A stretch of DNA of 60,506 nucleotides. It comes from Nonomuraea turkmeniaca (GTDB lineage Bacteria > Actinomycetota > Actinomycetes > Streptosporangiales > Streptosporangiaceae). Location: NCBI RefSeq assembly GCF_005889735.1, contig NZ_VCKY01000032.1, positions 1-60,506 on the forward strand, written 5' to 3'. Made by a program: the position numbers and the translations under genes. Of this stretch, positions 24,111-33,900 are shown in pieces; within the stretch, counting starts at the first letter, position 1, and every line of letters starts with the position of its first letter. The notes under the pieces are model-generated. The model was not told the origin of the DNA and did no database searches. It saw only the letters and a program-made list of their open reading frames with translations.

Positions 24111-26320
24111 GCCCTCAGCCGCAGGCGGCCGTCGGAGCGCCGCTGTCGAGGGTGGACGGACGGCTGAAGGTGACCGGCCAGGCCGCGTACGCCGCCGACC
24201 ACGACGTCGAAGGCATGGTCCATGCCGTGGTCGTCGACAGCGGCATCGCGCTCGGGCGCATCACCGGCATCGATGTCCGCGCCGCCCTCGCCCAGCCCGG
24301 CGTGCTGAAGGTGATCAGCCATCTCAACGCGCCCAAGCTGGCCTACCGCGACAATCCGGGGGCCTTCCTGGACCCGGAGGTGGGCGAACGGCTGCACGTC
24401 TTCCAGGACGATCGGGTCCGCTTCTTCGGGCAGCCGGTCGCCGTGGTCGTGGCCAGGACACTGGAGGCCGCGCAGCACGCCGCTGACCTGGTGAAAGTCT
24501 CGTACCGGGCCGGGAAGTCCTCGACCGACCTGGCTACGACCACACGACCGGTCAACGACCCCATGCCTGCCCAGGACTACGAGCGCGGCGCCCCGGAGCA
24601 GGCGCTGGCCTCCGCGGAGGTACGGCTGGAGCAGACCTACCGGGCCACTCGCAACCACCACAACGCGATGGAGCCGCACGCGACCATCGCCCGATGGGAC
24701 GGCTTGAGTCTCACTGTCTGGGACAAGACCCAGTGGGTGCTGGGCACGCGGGCGGAACTGGCCGCCGTGTTCGGCCTCCCGCAGGAGTCGGTGCACGTCA
24801 TCTCGCCGTTCGTCGGCGGCGCGTTCGGCAACGCGTTGCGGACCTGGCCGCACGTCACCATCGCGGCCCTGGCCGCCCGTGAGGTCCGGCGCCCGGTGAA
24901 GCTCGTCCTGACCCGCCGGCAGCTGTACTACGGGGTGGGGTACCGGCCCGCGTGCGAGTACACGGTCCGCGTGGGCAGCGACCGGAGCGGACGACTGACC
25001 GCGATGCTCCACAACCTCCGGGCCGAGACGTCCACGTACGAGCACTTCGCCGAGAACACAGTAGTCCTGGGGCAGATGCTCTACGCCACGCCCCACGTCC
25101 GCCAGACGTTCCGGACCCTGCCGTTGGATGTGAACACGCCGACGTTCATGCGGGGCCCCGGCTTCTCCACCGCTGCCTTCGCCATCGAATCGGCCATGGA
25201 CGAGCTCGCCCACGAACTGGGCATCGACCCGATCGAACTGCGGCAGCGCAACGAACCGGAAACCGACCAGTCGAACGGGCGACCGTTCTCCACCCGGCGG
25301 CTACGCGAGTGCTTCAGCGTCGGCGCCCGCGAGTTCGGCTGGGATCGGCGCGACCCCAGGCCGCGCTCCACGCAGGACGGCGACTGGCTCGTCGGCACCG
25401 GCGTGGCCAGCGGCTGCTACGACACCCTGCGCAGTGCGGCCGAGGCCCACGTCAGGCTGGACGCCGACGGCACTGCCCTGATCCAGGCCGCGGCCAGCGA
25501 CATGGGCCCGGGCACCTACACGTCCATGTCTCAACTCGCCGCCGACGCTCTCGGCCTCACCATGCGCACCGTCCGCTTCGAGCTCGGCGACTCCGACCTG
25601 CCGCCGGCCCCGCCGCACGGCGGTTCGCTGACCATGGCCAGCGTCGGATCGGCCGTCCAGGACGGCTGCGACAAACTACGGCAGAGCGCTATCAAGCTGG
25701 CCGTCGAGGACGAGCGGTCCCCGCTGCACGGCGTCGACGCCGGCGACGTCATCGTCCGCGACGGCCGGCTTCACCTGGGCAGCGACCCCGCGCGCGGCGA
25801 AACTTACCAGCAACTCCTGGCCCGGAACGGCCGTACGCACCTGGAAGCACGCGGAGCCTTCTCCCCGGCGGCGGAGCAGCAGTTCTCCACCTCCGCCTAC
25901 AGCGCCGTGTTCGCCGAGGTGGCCGTCGACCGGCGGCTGGGCCTGGTGCGGGTGCGGCGAATGCTCGGCGTCTACGACGTGGGACGGATCATCAGCCCCA
26001 AGCTCGCCGACAGCCAGGCGCTCGGGGCCATGGTGGGCGGCATCGGCATGGCGCTGCTGGAGCACACCGTCACGGACCACCGCGACGGCCGCATCGTCAA
26101 CGCCAACCTCGCCGACTACCTGGTGCCCGTCAACGCCGACGTACCCGACCTGCGGGCGATCTATCTGGAAGGGGAGGACCCCCACGCCGACCCCATCGGC
26201 GTCAAGGGCCTCGGCGAGATCGTGAAGGTCGGGGTCGCGCCCGCCATCGCCAACGCGGTCTTCCACGCCACCGGCCGCCGCGTCCGCGACCTGCCCATCA
26301 CCGCCGAGGCGCTGCTCTAA
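24107..26320 (+). CDS. paoC: Molybdopterin-binding catalytic subunit of aldehyde oxidoreductase
   Basis: A 737-residue PaoC/YagR-like subunit that oxidises aldehydes to acids at a molybdenum-cytosine-dinucleotide centre. The start GTG 24107 overlaps the previous stop and is preceded by AGGAGG. The N-terminal a/b-hammerhead domain begins GAPLSRVDGRLKVTGQAAYAADH. The Mo-pocket loop is FVGGAFGNALRTWPH. The C-terminal catalytic Glu lies in VKGLGEIVKVGVAPAIANAV. No PaoD-type maturation factor is in the window, so it must be supplied elsewhere. Confidence 0.93.
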   Translation: MSPQPQAAVGAPLSRVDGRLKVTGQAAYAADHDVEGMVHAVVVDSGIALGRITGIDVRAALAQPGVLKVISHLNAPKLAYRDNPGAFLDPEVGERLHVFQDDRVRFFGQPVAVVVARTLEAAQHAADLVKVSYRAGKSSTDLATTTRPVNDPMPAQDYERGAPEQALASAEVRLEQTYRATRNHHNAMEPHATIARWDGLSLTVWDKTQWVLGTRAELAAVFGLPQESVHVISPFVGGAFGNALRTWPHVTIAALAAREVRRPVKLVLTRRQLYYGVGYRPACEYTVRVGSDRSGRLTAMLHNLRAETSTYEHFAENTVVLGQMLYATPHVRQTFRTLPLDVNTPTFMRGPGFSTAAFAIESAMDELAHELGIDPIELRQRNEPETDQSNGRPFSTRRLRECFSVGAREFGWDRRDPRPRSTQDGDWLVGTGVASGCYDTLRSAAEAHVRLDADGTALIQAAASDMGPGTYTSMSQLAADALGLTMRTVRFELGDSDLPPAPPHGGSLTMASVGSAVQDGCDKLRQSAIKLAVEDERSPLHGVDAGDVIVRDGRLHLGSDPARGETYQQLLARNGRTHLEARGAFSPAAEQQFSTSAYSAVFAEVAVDRRLGLVRVRRMLGVYDVGRIISPKLADSQALGAMVGGIGMALLEHTVTDHRDGRIVNANLADYLVPVNADVPDLRAIYLEGEDPHADPIGVKGLGEIVKVGVAPAIANAVFHATGRRVRDLPITAEALL

Positions 26321-26459
26321 GCCGCCCGGGCGAAGGCCCCGGCTGAGCTTGCCGGCAATGGGTTCGCGGACCACCGATCGCCGGGGCGCTCCGACCGTCC
26401 GGCGACTGCTCGCGCCCAGCCCTGGACGCTCCCTTCGCGCCGCCCGCGACCTTGACCCG
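26321..26459. other. No recognisable gene
   Basis: Spacer between the oxidoreductase operon and the recombinase relic. GC-rich short repeats only. Confidence 0.3.
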
Positions 26460-26571
26460 GTCAGCCGCCGACAGTGAGGACGGCGCTACCGAGGCCGACC
26501 TGATGAACCTGTCCGGTCACGAAGACCGCCGCACCCTCCAGCGGTATTTGAAACCAGCAAGGACGGCCTAG
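26460..26571 (+). pseudogene. Tyrosine recombinase C-terminal relic
   Basis: One frame ends GATEADLMNLSGHEDRRTLQRYLKPAR then a stop. This resembles the final box of phage-type integrases (L-x-G-H...T..R-Y). Only about 35 codons are left, enough to suggest an old integrated element. Confidence 0.4.
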
Positions 26572-26820
26572 CGTTGTGACCAGGCAGGAGGGTGGGCTGG
26601 ACGTTGTTCATGTGAGTCCAGACGGTGTCCGGCTTGCGCGCGGCGGTGCGGGGGCTGCCCGGTACAGGGTTCGCAAACGCTGGATCACCCGCTGGAAAGC
26701 CGCCCTGAACGCCTTCGCCATCACCTTCGAAGGCCGCCTGACCCCGACTACCCGCTAATCAGGCAAGATCGAGATACACCACTGAAGTGGCTCTGGCCCG
26801 TAATCGGTGGTGGCGTTGAG

Positions 26821-26941
26821 TGATCTTCACTGCAGCAGGATTCGGTGGTCTTCCGGGGCATATCTCACCCTGATGTCAGAGCCGAGCCGGCGTTCGAGGA
26901 CGGTGATCTGGTGGCGCAGGGTGAGGGCACGACCGAACCAC
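26821..26941 (-). pseudogene. Integrase-core transposase N-terminal relic
   Basis: The minus strand encodes ALTLRHQITVLERRLGSDIRVRYAPEDHRILL and a stop. This is the conserved start of actinobacterial rve-type transposases (L-R-H-Q-x-x-V-L-x-R). It joins directly onto the end of the PfpI relic. Confidence 0.55.
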
Positions 26942-27506
26942 CTACAACGACACGTTCGCGCCTTCCAGCACGCGCATGAAGGCACGCGACCATTCAGGCA
27001 GGTCTGGCCAGCCACGACAGCGACCATCGCGCCGTCCACCACGTCGGGGGCGTCCACGAAGGTCGCACCCGCCATCTCCATGTCGGTCCTCAATGGCGGG
27101 AAGGCCGCCGTGGTACGGCCGCGCAGCACGCCAAGCGCGGCCGGCACCTGCGGGCCGTGGCAAATCGTGCCCACCGGCAGGCCGCGCTCGAAGAAGTAAT
27201 GAACGATACGGGAGACGTCGGGATCGGCGCGGATGTACTCCGGCGCGCGGCCGTCCCGGATCACCAGCGCCTGGTAGTCCTCAGGGCGCACGTCGGCGAA
27301 TGCGAGATCCACCGGCAGTTGACGGCCGGGCCTCTCGGTGTAGGCGTCCCAGCCGGGCTCGAAGTCGTGGACCAGCAGCTTTACCGCGCGCGTGGTAGGG
27401 GCGGCCACGATCGCCTCATGACCCCCTTCCGGAGCCGCAAGACGGGGTACATGGAGTCCAGTTCTTCCGTCGGAAGCGCGGAACCAGCAAACTGACCATC
27501 TTCCTG
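26942..27506 (-). pseudogene. DJ-1/PfpI family protein with frameshifts
   Basis: A full-length PfpI-type gene can be pieced together: MVSLLVP, (frameshift) ALPTEELDSMYPVLRLR, (frameshift) GGHEAIVAAPTTRAVKLLVHDF, then EDYQALVIRDGRAPEYIR and the nucleophile loop TICHGPQVPAALGVL, (frameshift) RGWPDLPEWSRAFMRVLEGAN. Three shifts destroy it; one lies in a G-run. An intact paralogue with about the same length and layout is at 43498-44067. The family includes deglycase, protease or isomerase-like hydrolases. Confidence 0.75.
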
Positions 27507-27862
27507 GTCACGCTGGGGGCCGACATCGTCGCGGTCGAGCCAACCCGGCGATGCCGGCGATCTGCGCCGCGCGCTGCGGGCCATCCGTTCCCTTCCGGAT
27601 AGCGCCGAGGCGATCCCTGCCGGACGCGTCCGTCGATGCGGTGCACGCCGACCTGCCAGGTACATCACCTCCTCGAAGAGGCGCGGGTTGTGGCGTTCGA
27701 GCTGATCGAGTCGGCCCCGGCCCGCCGGCGTGCGGTCACTGCCCCTCACCTCGTCGCGCTGGTCCGCGCCGGGGTGAAGGTTGCTCAGCCCACCCCCCAG
27801 CCCCGGCGAGGTGCTGGTCGGTTGCGCCTTCTGTTGTATCGCCAATCCCCGGCCGGCCGAAT
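27507..27862. other. Relic-rich spacer, IS256-type fragment
   Basis: Plus-strand codons near 27686-27795 read AFELIESAPARRRAVTAPHLVALVRAG. This resembles the end of IS256/mutator transposases, which usually has W-R-A-V-N-A-P-H-L-V-A-L-V-R-A-G. No other coding signal is visible. Confidence 0.4.
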
Positions 27863-28444
27863 TCAGCGCCGGACGCCCATGCGGTGCCGCCAGGCGAGGG
27901 CGATCCAGGCCGCGAGGGCGACGAGCGCCACGAGGACGATGATGCCGATCTTGAGGGGAGTCCCCATCGCACCTTGGTCGTCCATCACGGTCGCCGGCGC
28001 GGCGGCCTTGTTCCGCGCGGGCGCCGTCGCCTGGCCCGATGCGGGGGCAGTCGCCGCCACGGGTGAGGCGGCGATAACGCCCGCCTTCACCTTCACCGTC
28101 GCTTTCGCCTTGGAGGGCTCGGTCGCGGTCACGGTGACCCGCCATTCGCCGCTCGGCAGCGGCTCCGCGGAGTGGTAGAGGTTCTGGCCCTCGGGCGCCG
28201 ACCTGAGCGGCACCGGCCCGAAGGAACGGCCGTCTGCCGAGGTCGCCTTCAGCGTGGCCTCGACGATCTCCGTTACGGGATGGCCGTCCTTCTTGTACGT
28301 GACCAGCACGTTGACGTTGTCGGCGCCGTCTCCCGTCACCTCCAGCTTGATCGGCCCGCCGTGGGCGGAGGCCGCCGGTGCGCCGAGCACCAGCATGAGC
28401 CCGGTCAGCAGGACGGTGAGAACGTATGCCGGTGCCTTGTTCAC
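27863..28444 (-). CDS. Secreted CopC-like membrane-anchored protein
   Basis: A 193-residue exported protein. Residues 1-28 are a signal peptide ending PAASAHGG, leaving a His near the mature N-terminus. The next ~90 residues form an Ig-like/CopC-type beta domain (GPIKLEVTGDGADNVNVLVTYKKDGHPV, SGEWRVTVTATEPSKAKATV). An Ala/Pro linker follows, then a C-terminal membrane helix (IGIIVLVALVALAAWIALAW) and a short basic tail. The GTG start overlaps the previous stop (GTGA), so translation is coupled. It is last in a run of surface genes. A ligand such as copper is only inferred. Confidence 0.78.
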   Translation of the reverse strand: MNKAPAYVLTVLLTGLMLVLGAPAASAHGGPIKLEVTGDGADNVNVLVTYKKDGHPVTEIVEATLKATSADGRSFGPVPLRSAPEGQNLYHSAEPLPSGEWRVTVTATEPSKAKATVKVKAGVIAASPVAATAPASGQATAPARNKAAAPATVMDDQGAMGTPLKIGIIVLVALVALAAWIALAWRHRMGVRR

Positions 28445-29151
28445 GAGTCGTGACTCCCCTCGGGTTCGGTGTCGGGGGTGAGTGCCCCTTCGCCGGGTGA
28501 TGTCGGTAGGAACACGTGCTGGTGGCCGTAGCCCGCGTCGATGTTCAGGGCGTCGAGAGCGGTGGCTCCGATCGACCAGGTGAAGAGCGCGTCGGCGCGT
28601 TGCCGTACGGCCAGGTCCATGGCGGCGGCGCGGGCCGGTCCCGTCAGACCCCGCGCGGCGGCGTAGGTGTCGACGGTCGTGGCGAGCTGCCGTACGGCGG
28701 AGGCGAGACTCGACCGCGCCACGTTGGTGGCGGTCTCGCCGGACGGCGGGTCGGCGAAGCCTTGGACGGCCGCGGCGGCCGCCTGCTCCCAGGTCTCGAC
28801 GTCGGCGGCGGTCACCGCGACGGGCCCCGCGGTGCCGTCGGTCGGCATGGCCCGGCTCAGCCCGTCGAGCACGGGGAGGAGCCGACCCCGCGTGCTGCGG
28901 GCCAGCTCCGTCAGGGTCTTGATCTGCGTTCTGTCGCGGAGGGCGGACTCGGCACGGAGCCGGTCGGCCGTCTGCTTGATCGAGTCCGGCCGGGTCAGCG
29001 CGAACACCACACCGCCGGCGACGATCGCGCCGAGCGCGAACGCGACCGCGAGGGCGAGCACGCGGGCCCACGTCGCACCCTGTGCGGGGGCCGGTTGCCT
29101 GGGTCGGTTGATGGTCGCCACCTCCTGAGGGCGGATGTCGATGTCGCTCAC
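28441..29151 (-). CDS. Hypothetical membrane-anchored protein
   Basis: A 236-residue protein with one N-terminal membrane helix (ARVLALAVAFALGAIVAGGVVFALT, residues about 25-50) and an outer helical domain. No family is recognised. Marks are LTELARSTRGRLLPVLDGL, TWEQAAAAAVQGFADPP and the C-terminal ALNIDAGYGHQHVFLP. GTG 29151 overlaps the stop of the DUF916-like gene and is preferred to the upstream frame, which runs through that gene. Coupled translation on both sides suggests one assembly with its neighbours. Confidence 0.7.
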   Translation of the reverse strand: MSDIDIRPQEVATINRPRQPAPAQGATWARVLALAVAFALGAIVAGGVVFALTRPDSIKQTADRLRAESALRDRTQIKTLTELARSTRGRLLPVLDGLSRAMPTDGTAGPVAVTAADVETWEQAAAAAVQGFADPPSGETATNVARSSLASAVRQLATTVDTYAAARGLTGPARAAAMDLAVRQRADALFTWSIGATALDALNIDAGYGHQHVFLPTSPGEGALTPDTEPEGSHDS

Positions 29152-30206
29152 GCCTCCTGAGGCGTGCCTTTGCTGTGGAGCATGATCAGCTTCTCGATGC
29201 GCTTGCGGCGCCAGGCGGCGACCAGCCGGATGGCGAAGGGGGCGAGGATGAGGAGGACGAGGAGGGCGAGCTGCGGCCACGGCAGGGCCCAGACCGTGGT
29301 GTCGATCGCCATCCGCTGGGCGGTGACGCCCGGGATCGGCTTGCCCGCGGGCGAGGGGATCGCCGTGACCGTCGTGCCGATGGGACCCAGCGGCCAGGCG
29401 CCGGGCACCCGTGCGACGAACGTGCGGCTGCCGCCCGGCATGAGCTCCCTGGCATTGGCCGCGGACGGGTCACTCCAGGTGTTCTCGCCCACGAACGTGG
29501 ACGTCAGGACCCGGTTGTCCGTGACCAGCCGGACGTTGCCGACGTTGGCCACGGTATAGGTCACCTCGACGGATCCGGCGGCGAACGGATTCCACGATCC
29601 CGTGTACTGGGCTTGCACGTCGGTTACTGCCACCTTGGCCACGTAGTCGCCGGTGACGCGGATGTTCAGGCGGACGCCCACCCGGTTCTGGACCCGTACC
29701 TGACCGGAGATGGTCTCCAGGGACGCCGTCACACCTGCGGGATGATCGCCAGGCGTCGCGTTCTGGGGGATCGACACCGTCACCGGCACGACGGAGGTGG
29801 CCCCGGCGGCGATGGTCACCTTCTCGGGAACCGCTACCCAGGAGCCGCCGTCGGTCGGTTTCGCGTCCGAGGGCCGCATGTCGAAGTAGCCCTTGGAGGT
29901 CAGGTAGCCGTCGTTGGCGTCGATCGCGAAGTCGACCGGCTGAGTGGAGCGGTTGATGACCGCCACATGCTCGACCACCTGCTGTCCGCCGGCGAGTTCG
30001 AGGTCGATGACGCTGCGGCCGTCAGGACCCTCGGCGTTGGCCGGAACGACTGACCAGGTGGTGTCGGCGTCGGACGGGGTCGCGAACGCGACCGAGGTGA
30101 CCAGGACGGCGACCAGCAGGGCAACACCGACAGCGGGTAAGACGGCGAGGTGGGCGAGGGCGCCTCGCGAACGGCTTGTGGTCAACAGAGGTGTCTCCAG
30201 TCTCAT
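29148..30206 (-). CDS. DUF916-like cell-surface protein
   Basis: A 352-residue protein with an N-terminal membrane/signal segment (LPAVGVALLVAVLVTSVAFATP). A DUF916-like beta-sandwich follows (TWSVVPANAEGPDGRSVIDLELAGGQQV, then VAVINRSTQPVDFAIDANDGYLT). A second Ig-like domain leads to a C-terminal transmembrane helix (LPWPQLALLVLLILAPFAIRLVAAW) with a basic tail. DUF916 proteins in Firmicutes partner WxL proteins in wall-associated complexes. Here it is flanked by a WxL-like secreted gene (30284) and two coupled membrane genes. Confidence 0.8.
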   Translation of the reverse strand: MRLETPLLTTSRSRGALAHLAVLPAVGVALLVAVLVTSVAFATPSDADTTWSVVPANAEGPDGRSVIDLELAGGQQVVEHVAVINRSTQPVDFAIDANDGYLTSKGYFDMRPSDAKPTDGGSWVAVPEKVTIAAGATSVVPVTVSIPQNATPGDHPAGVTASLETISGQVRVQNRVGVRLNIRVTGDYVAKVAVTDVQAQYTGSWNPFAAGSVEVTYTVANVGNVRLVTDNRVLTSTFVGENTWSDPSAANARELMPGGSRTFVARVPGAWPLGPIGTTVTAIPSPAGKPIPGVTAQRMAIDTTVWALPWPQLALLVLLILAPFAIRLVAAWRRKRIEKLIMLHSKGTPQEA

Positions 30207-30283
30207 CGTGGTCGTCCCGGACCCGCGCCAGGCCGGCGCAGGTCCCGGACGACCACAGCGGGCGATGGCGTCCTGCCTCGGGT

Positions 30284-30922
30284 TCAGGACTGGTTGAAGA
30301 GGGAAAGCGTCAGAGTCGAGTGGTACTCGCCGGCGGCGACGTCGGCGGGAGTGCGCAGCGCGAGGTCGGCGTTGACCTGCCAGGTGCCGATCTCGTCGGC
30401 GGAGTTCGCCGTCGACACCAGCAGCTCCTGCCCCTGCAGACCGACGGTGGGCGCCCCCGAGCCGTCTGAGATGACGCTGGAGACGGGCTCACCGGCCTCC
30501 ACCGCCCCGGAGGAGGAGTCGCTCAGCAGGCGCGGCCGCCAGCCCAGGTACTGCGGGCCGATGGCGGGCGCCGAACCGCTCGTCGCGGTGAACTCGCTGG
30601 CCTGGCCGACGACCGCCCAGAAGTCACCGGCGGGGATCTCCTCGGGACGGCGGGTGTCGGTCACCGTGACCGTCGGCAGGGTGCCGACGAACTGGCGGGC
30701 GGCGGCGTTGGAGCCGTCCTCCTGCAGCGCCACTCCGCCGTTGTCGGCGACGGTCATAGACACCTGACCGGGCGTGGTGTTGGGTTCGATCGTCACCGAT
30801 ACGTCGATGCCGTTGTCGGGGTCGTCGTCCGCCACCGCGGGACCGGCCACGCCGACGCCGGCGGCGAGCGCGACACCGAGCATCGCCGCGGCGATCATGT
30901 GCGTAGTCCTGTTCATTTTCAT
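30284..30922 (-). CDS. Secreted WxL-like surface protein
   Basis: A 212-residue exported protein with a Sec signal peptide (residues about 1-32, ending VAGPAVADDD). The mature part is beta-rich: IDVSVTIEPN, VSMTVADNGGVAL, FVGTLPTVTVTDTR, then IGTWQVNADLAL and STLTLSLFNQS at the end. The T-x-T-V-T-D-T-R and final beta pattern recall WxL domains, although the classic W-x-L pair is weak. It is first in the run with the DUF916-like gene and downstream of the giant sugar-dehydrogenase gene's 3' end. Confidence 0.65.
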   Translation of the reverse strand: MKMNRTTHMIAAAMLGVALAAGVGVAGPAVADDDPDNGIDVSVTIEPNTTPGQVSMTVADNGGVALQEDGSNAAARQFVGTLPTVTVTDTRRPEEIPAGDFWAVVGQASEFTATSGSAPAIGPQYLGWRPRLLSDSSSGAVEAGEPVSSVISDGSGAPTVGLQGQELLVSTANSADEIGTWQVNADLALRTPADVAAGEYHSTLTLSLFNQS

Positions 30923-30994
30923 GTGTTCGCTCCATCGAGGGGGGTGGGGCCGGTCGGCTGCTCGGCCGGCCGGCCCCGGTTCTGCTGTCGGCGG

Positions 30995-33900
30995 TCAGCG
31001 GCAGCTGAGCGCCGGGTAGGTGGCGTCGTACGACGAGGTGACCTGCTCGCCGCCGATCGTCGCGGTCCCCTTCACGGCCACCGTGCCCGCGTCGATCTGC
31101 CCGGCCCGGCTGTTGAAGGACTGGTACGCCTGCTTGCCCGGGGCCACGTCGGCCACGGTCTTCGAACCGAACGGGGTGGTCAGCGTCACCGTCGAAGGCA
31201 CGTCCGAGCCGTTGACGGCCGTGACCGCCACGTACGCCGAGGTGCCGATGCAGCGGGACGAGGCGGAGACCGTCAGCTTGACCTGCGGCGCGGGCGCCGA
31301 GATCGTCAGCGTCAGCGTCTTGGCCTCTTCGACGTTGCCCGCCTTGTCGGCCGAGCGGTAGTTCAGCTCGTGCTGCCCGTCGCCGGTCACGGTGACCGGT
31401 GCGGTGTAGGCGGTCCAGCCGCCGCCGTCGAGCTGGTACTCGGTCTTGTCGACCCCGCTGCCGCCGGCCTCGTCGGTGGCCTTCAGCGTGACCGACACCG
31501 GACCGGTGAACGTGCCGCCCGCCGGCTGCTCCGGATCGGTCGTCGCCGTCGTCACCGGCGGGGTCTCGTCCTCGTCCGACCCTCCGTTGGTCAGGTGGAA
31601 GTAGTCGAACGTGACCGTCTTCGACGCCGACTGGGTGGTGCCGATGGTGTACACGCCGACCTTCGCGCCGGTGGCCACCGCGGTGTTCGCCACCGTCGCG
31701 GAGAGATCCGTCCAGGTCTGGCCGTCGGAGGAGTAGGAGCCGGTGAAGGTGGTGCCCGCCTTCTTCAGCCGCAGCCACCACACGCCGCTGGTGAGGTTGT
31801 TCACTTGCGGCTGCGGGCTCTGCACGGTTCCGCCGACCTCGCTGCGCAGCTCGATGCTCCGCGCCGCCGCCGACCCCGCGGCGTTGGTGGTGAGGAAGTC
31901 GAGCTTCACGTAGTCGTCGTCACCGGCGTACACCATCAGGCCGCCCTGCTGGTACCGCTCGTTGAGCGCCGAGGCGTCCAGCTTGGTCTCCAGCGTCCAG
32001 TCGCCGCTCGGCGCCGTCTGCAGGATGAAGTTCTTCGGGCCGCTGTTGGTGGTCCCGTAGATGTCACCGGCCGTGGTGTCGAGCTCCAGCTTGCCGTTGC
32101 CGACGCGCGCCGCGGTGGCGTCGGGGCGCACGACCGCGTTCCAGCGGCAGGCGTCGAGCGCGGTGCCGGCGAACTCGTCGTCGGGGTCCGGCGCCGTCGC
32201 CTTGTCGTCCGGCGTGATGTGGAACCAGTCGAAGGACGCGTCCACCACCGGGTGGTTGGCCCCGGCCAGCGAGAGAAGGCCGATCTTCGGGTTGGCGATC
32301 CCGGCGAGCGGCTTGGTCTGCGGCATCGCGGTGAACGTGGTGCCGTCCGAGGAGTAGTGGGCGGTGATGTTGGTGCCGTCGCTGATGAACCGCACGTACA
32401 CCGTGTCGGGGTAGGAGTCCCCGAGGTCGGCCGTGTTGCTCTGCGACACCTCGTTCGGGCTGCCGTTCTCCTCCCTGATGAACTGGAAGATGCGGCTGGC
32501 GTGGTTGGGACCCGAGGTCGACCGCGCCTGGAGCACCATCTTGGCGTAGTTGTCGTCGTCGCCGTAAATGACCAGGCCCGCCTGCTGGTACGCGTCACGC
32601 GCGTCCAGCGTGAGCTTTGCGGTGGCGGTCCAGGCACCCGACGGCGCCGGCTGTAGGACGATGTTCGGCGTGTTGCCGCCCGTGCTGTAGATGTCGGTGG
32701 TCGAGGTCGGGATCAAGAGCTTGCCGTCCGCGACCTTGAGGTCCTGGTTCTCCCGGATGACCGACCAGCGGTCACGGTTGAGCTGGCTGCCAAGGAAGTC
32801 GTCGGAACGGCCGGTGAAGCACACCGTGGCCGGCGCGTCCACCTTGACCGGGACCTGGGCGGTGGCCGACGCGCCCTTGTCGTCGGTCACGGTCACCACG
32901 GCCGTGTAGTTGCCCGGCGCGGTGTAGGTGTAGCTCGCCTCGGCTGTGGTGGGCTCCGGCGCGCCGGTCACCCCGATGTTCCACTTGTAGGTGATCGGGT
33001 CCCCTTCGGGGTCGGTGGCCGTCGCCTTGAAGTCGACCTTCAGCGGAGCGACGCCCGTCGCCGGGGTCGCCGTCGCGGTCACGGCCGGACGCTCGTTGTC
33101 CGTGGCGCCCTTGCCGACGAAGTAGACCCAGTTGAAGTTGACCAGGTAGGCGTTGTCGGCCGCGCTCGCCGGCTTGCGCACGACGAAGTAAAGCGGTCCG
33201 CTCTCGGTCGGCGGGCTGGTCAGGTCGAGGGTGACGTCGGTGAACGTCTGCCAGCCGCCGGTGGGCGTCACGTCGACCGAGCCGACCAGCGTGCCGGTCT
33301 CGGGGTTGCCCGCCCGGACCTGCACGGTCCCGCCGGCGCCGCCCGAGGAGGCCCGGAGCCGGATCGCGGTGATGTTCGACAGGTTCACCGGGTCGAACGA
33401 CCACCAGTCGCCGTCCTGGACGAACGCGATGTGCTGGTTGCCGCCCTGGGTGTCGGTCGTGGTCTCCGCCTGGACACCTGCGGCGTCGGTGCCCTTGCCG
33501 TCGGGCACCCGGCCGGTCTGCGAGAAGTGCTCGGCCTGCTTGCGCTTGGGCTGCAGGAGGACCTGGCCCCGCCCGGTCAGCGGCTTGGCGCCGCCGGCGC
33601 CGCCGTCGGTGTAGCTGGCCTCGATGGCGTAGAAGAGGTTGTCGTACTCGCCGTGGCCCACCTGCTGGGTCTGCAGGGTGCCCTCACAGCCCTTGAGCTG
33701 GTCGAGCGGGTGGGGGTGGCTGTCGTGACCGAGGATCGCCTGGATCTGGACCTTGTCGCAGTCGATCGTGCCGTCCTCGGGGTCGGAAACGGTGACCTTG
33801 AACTTCACCTGGTCGCCGAACTCGAAGAAGGCGCCGTTCGGCGGGACGTTCACCGAGACGGTGGGCCGGGTGTTGCCCGCGCTGATCGCCACGCTGGCGT

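Noticed and set aside
23831..25213. A 460-codon minus-strand frame
   Set aside because: Antisense to the FAD and molybdenum subunits.
26576..26758. A 60-codon plus-strand frame
   Set aside because: Short, low-complexity Arg-rich product between relics; probably chance.
30899..32656. A 585-codon plus-strand open frame
   Set aside because: Also antisense to the giant secreted gene, with repetitive Arg/Gly/Val composition and no recognisable domain.
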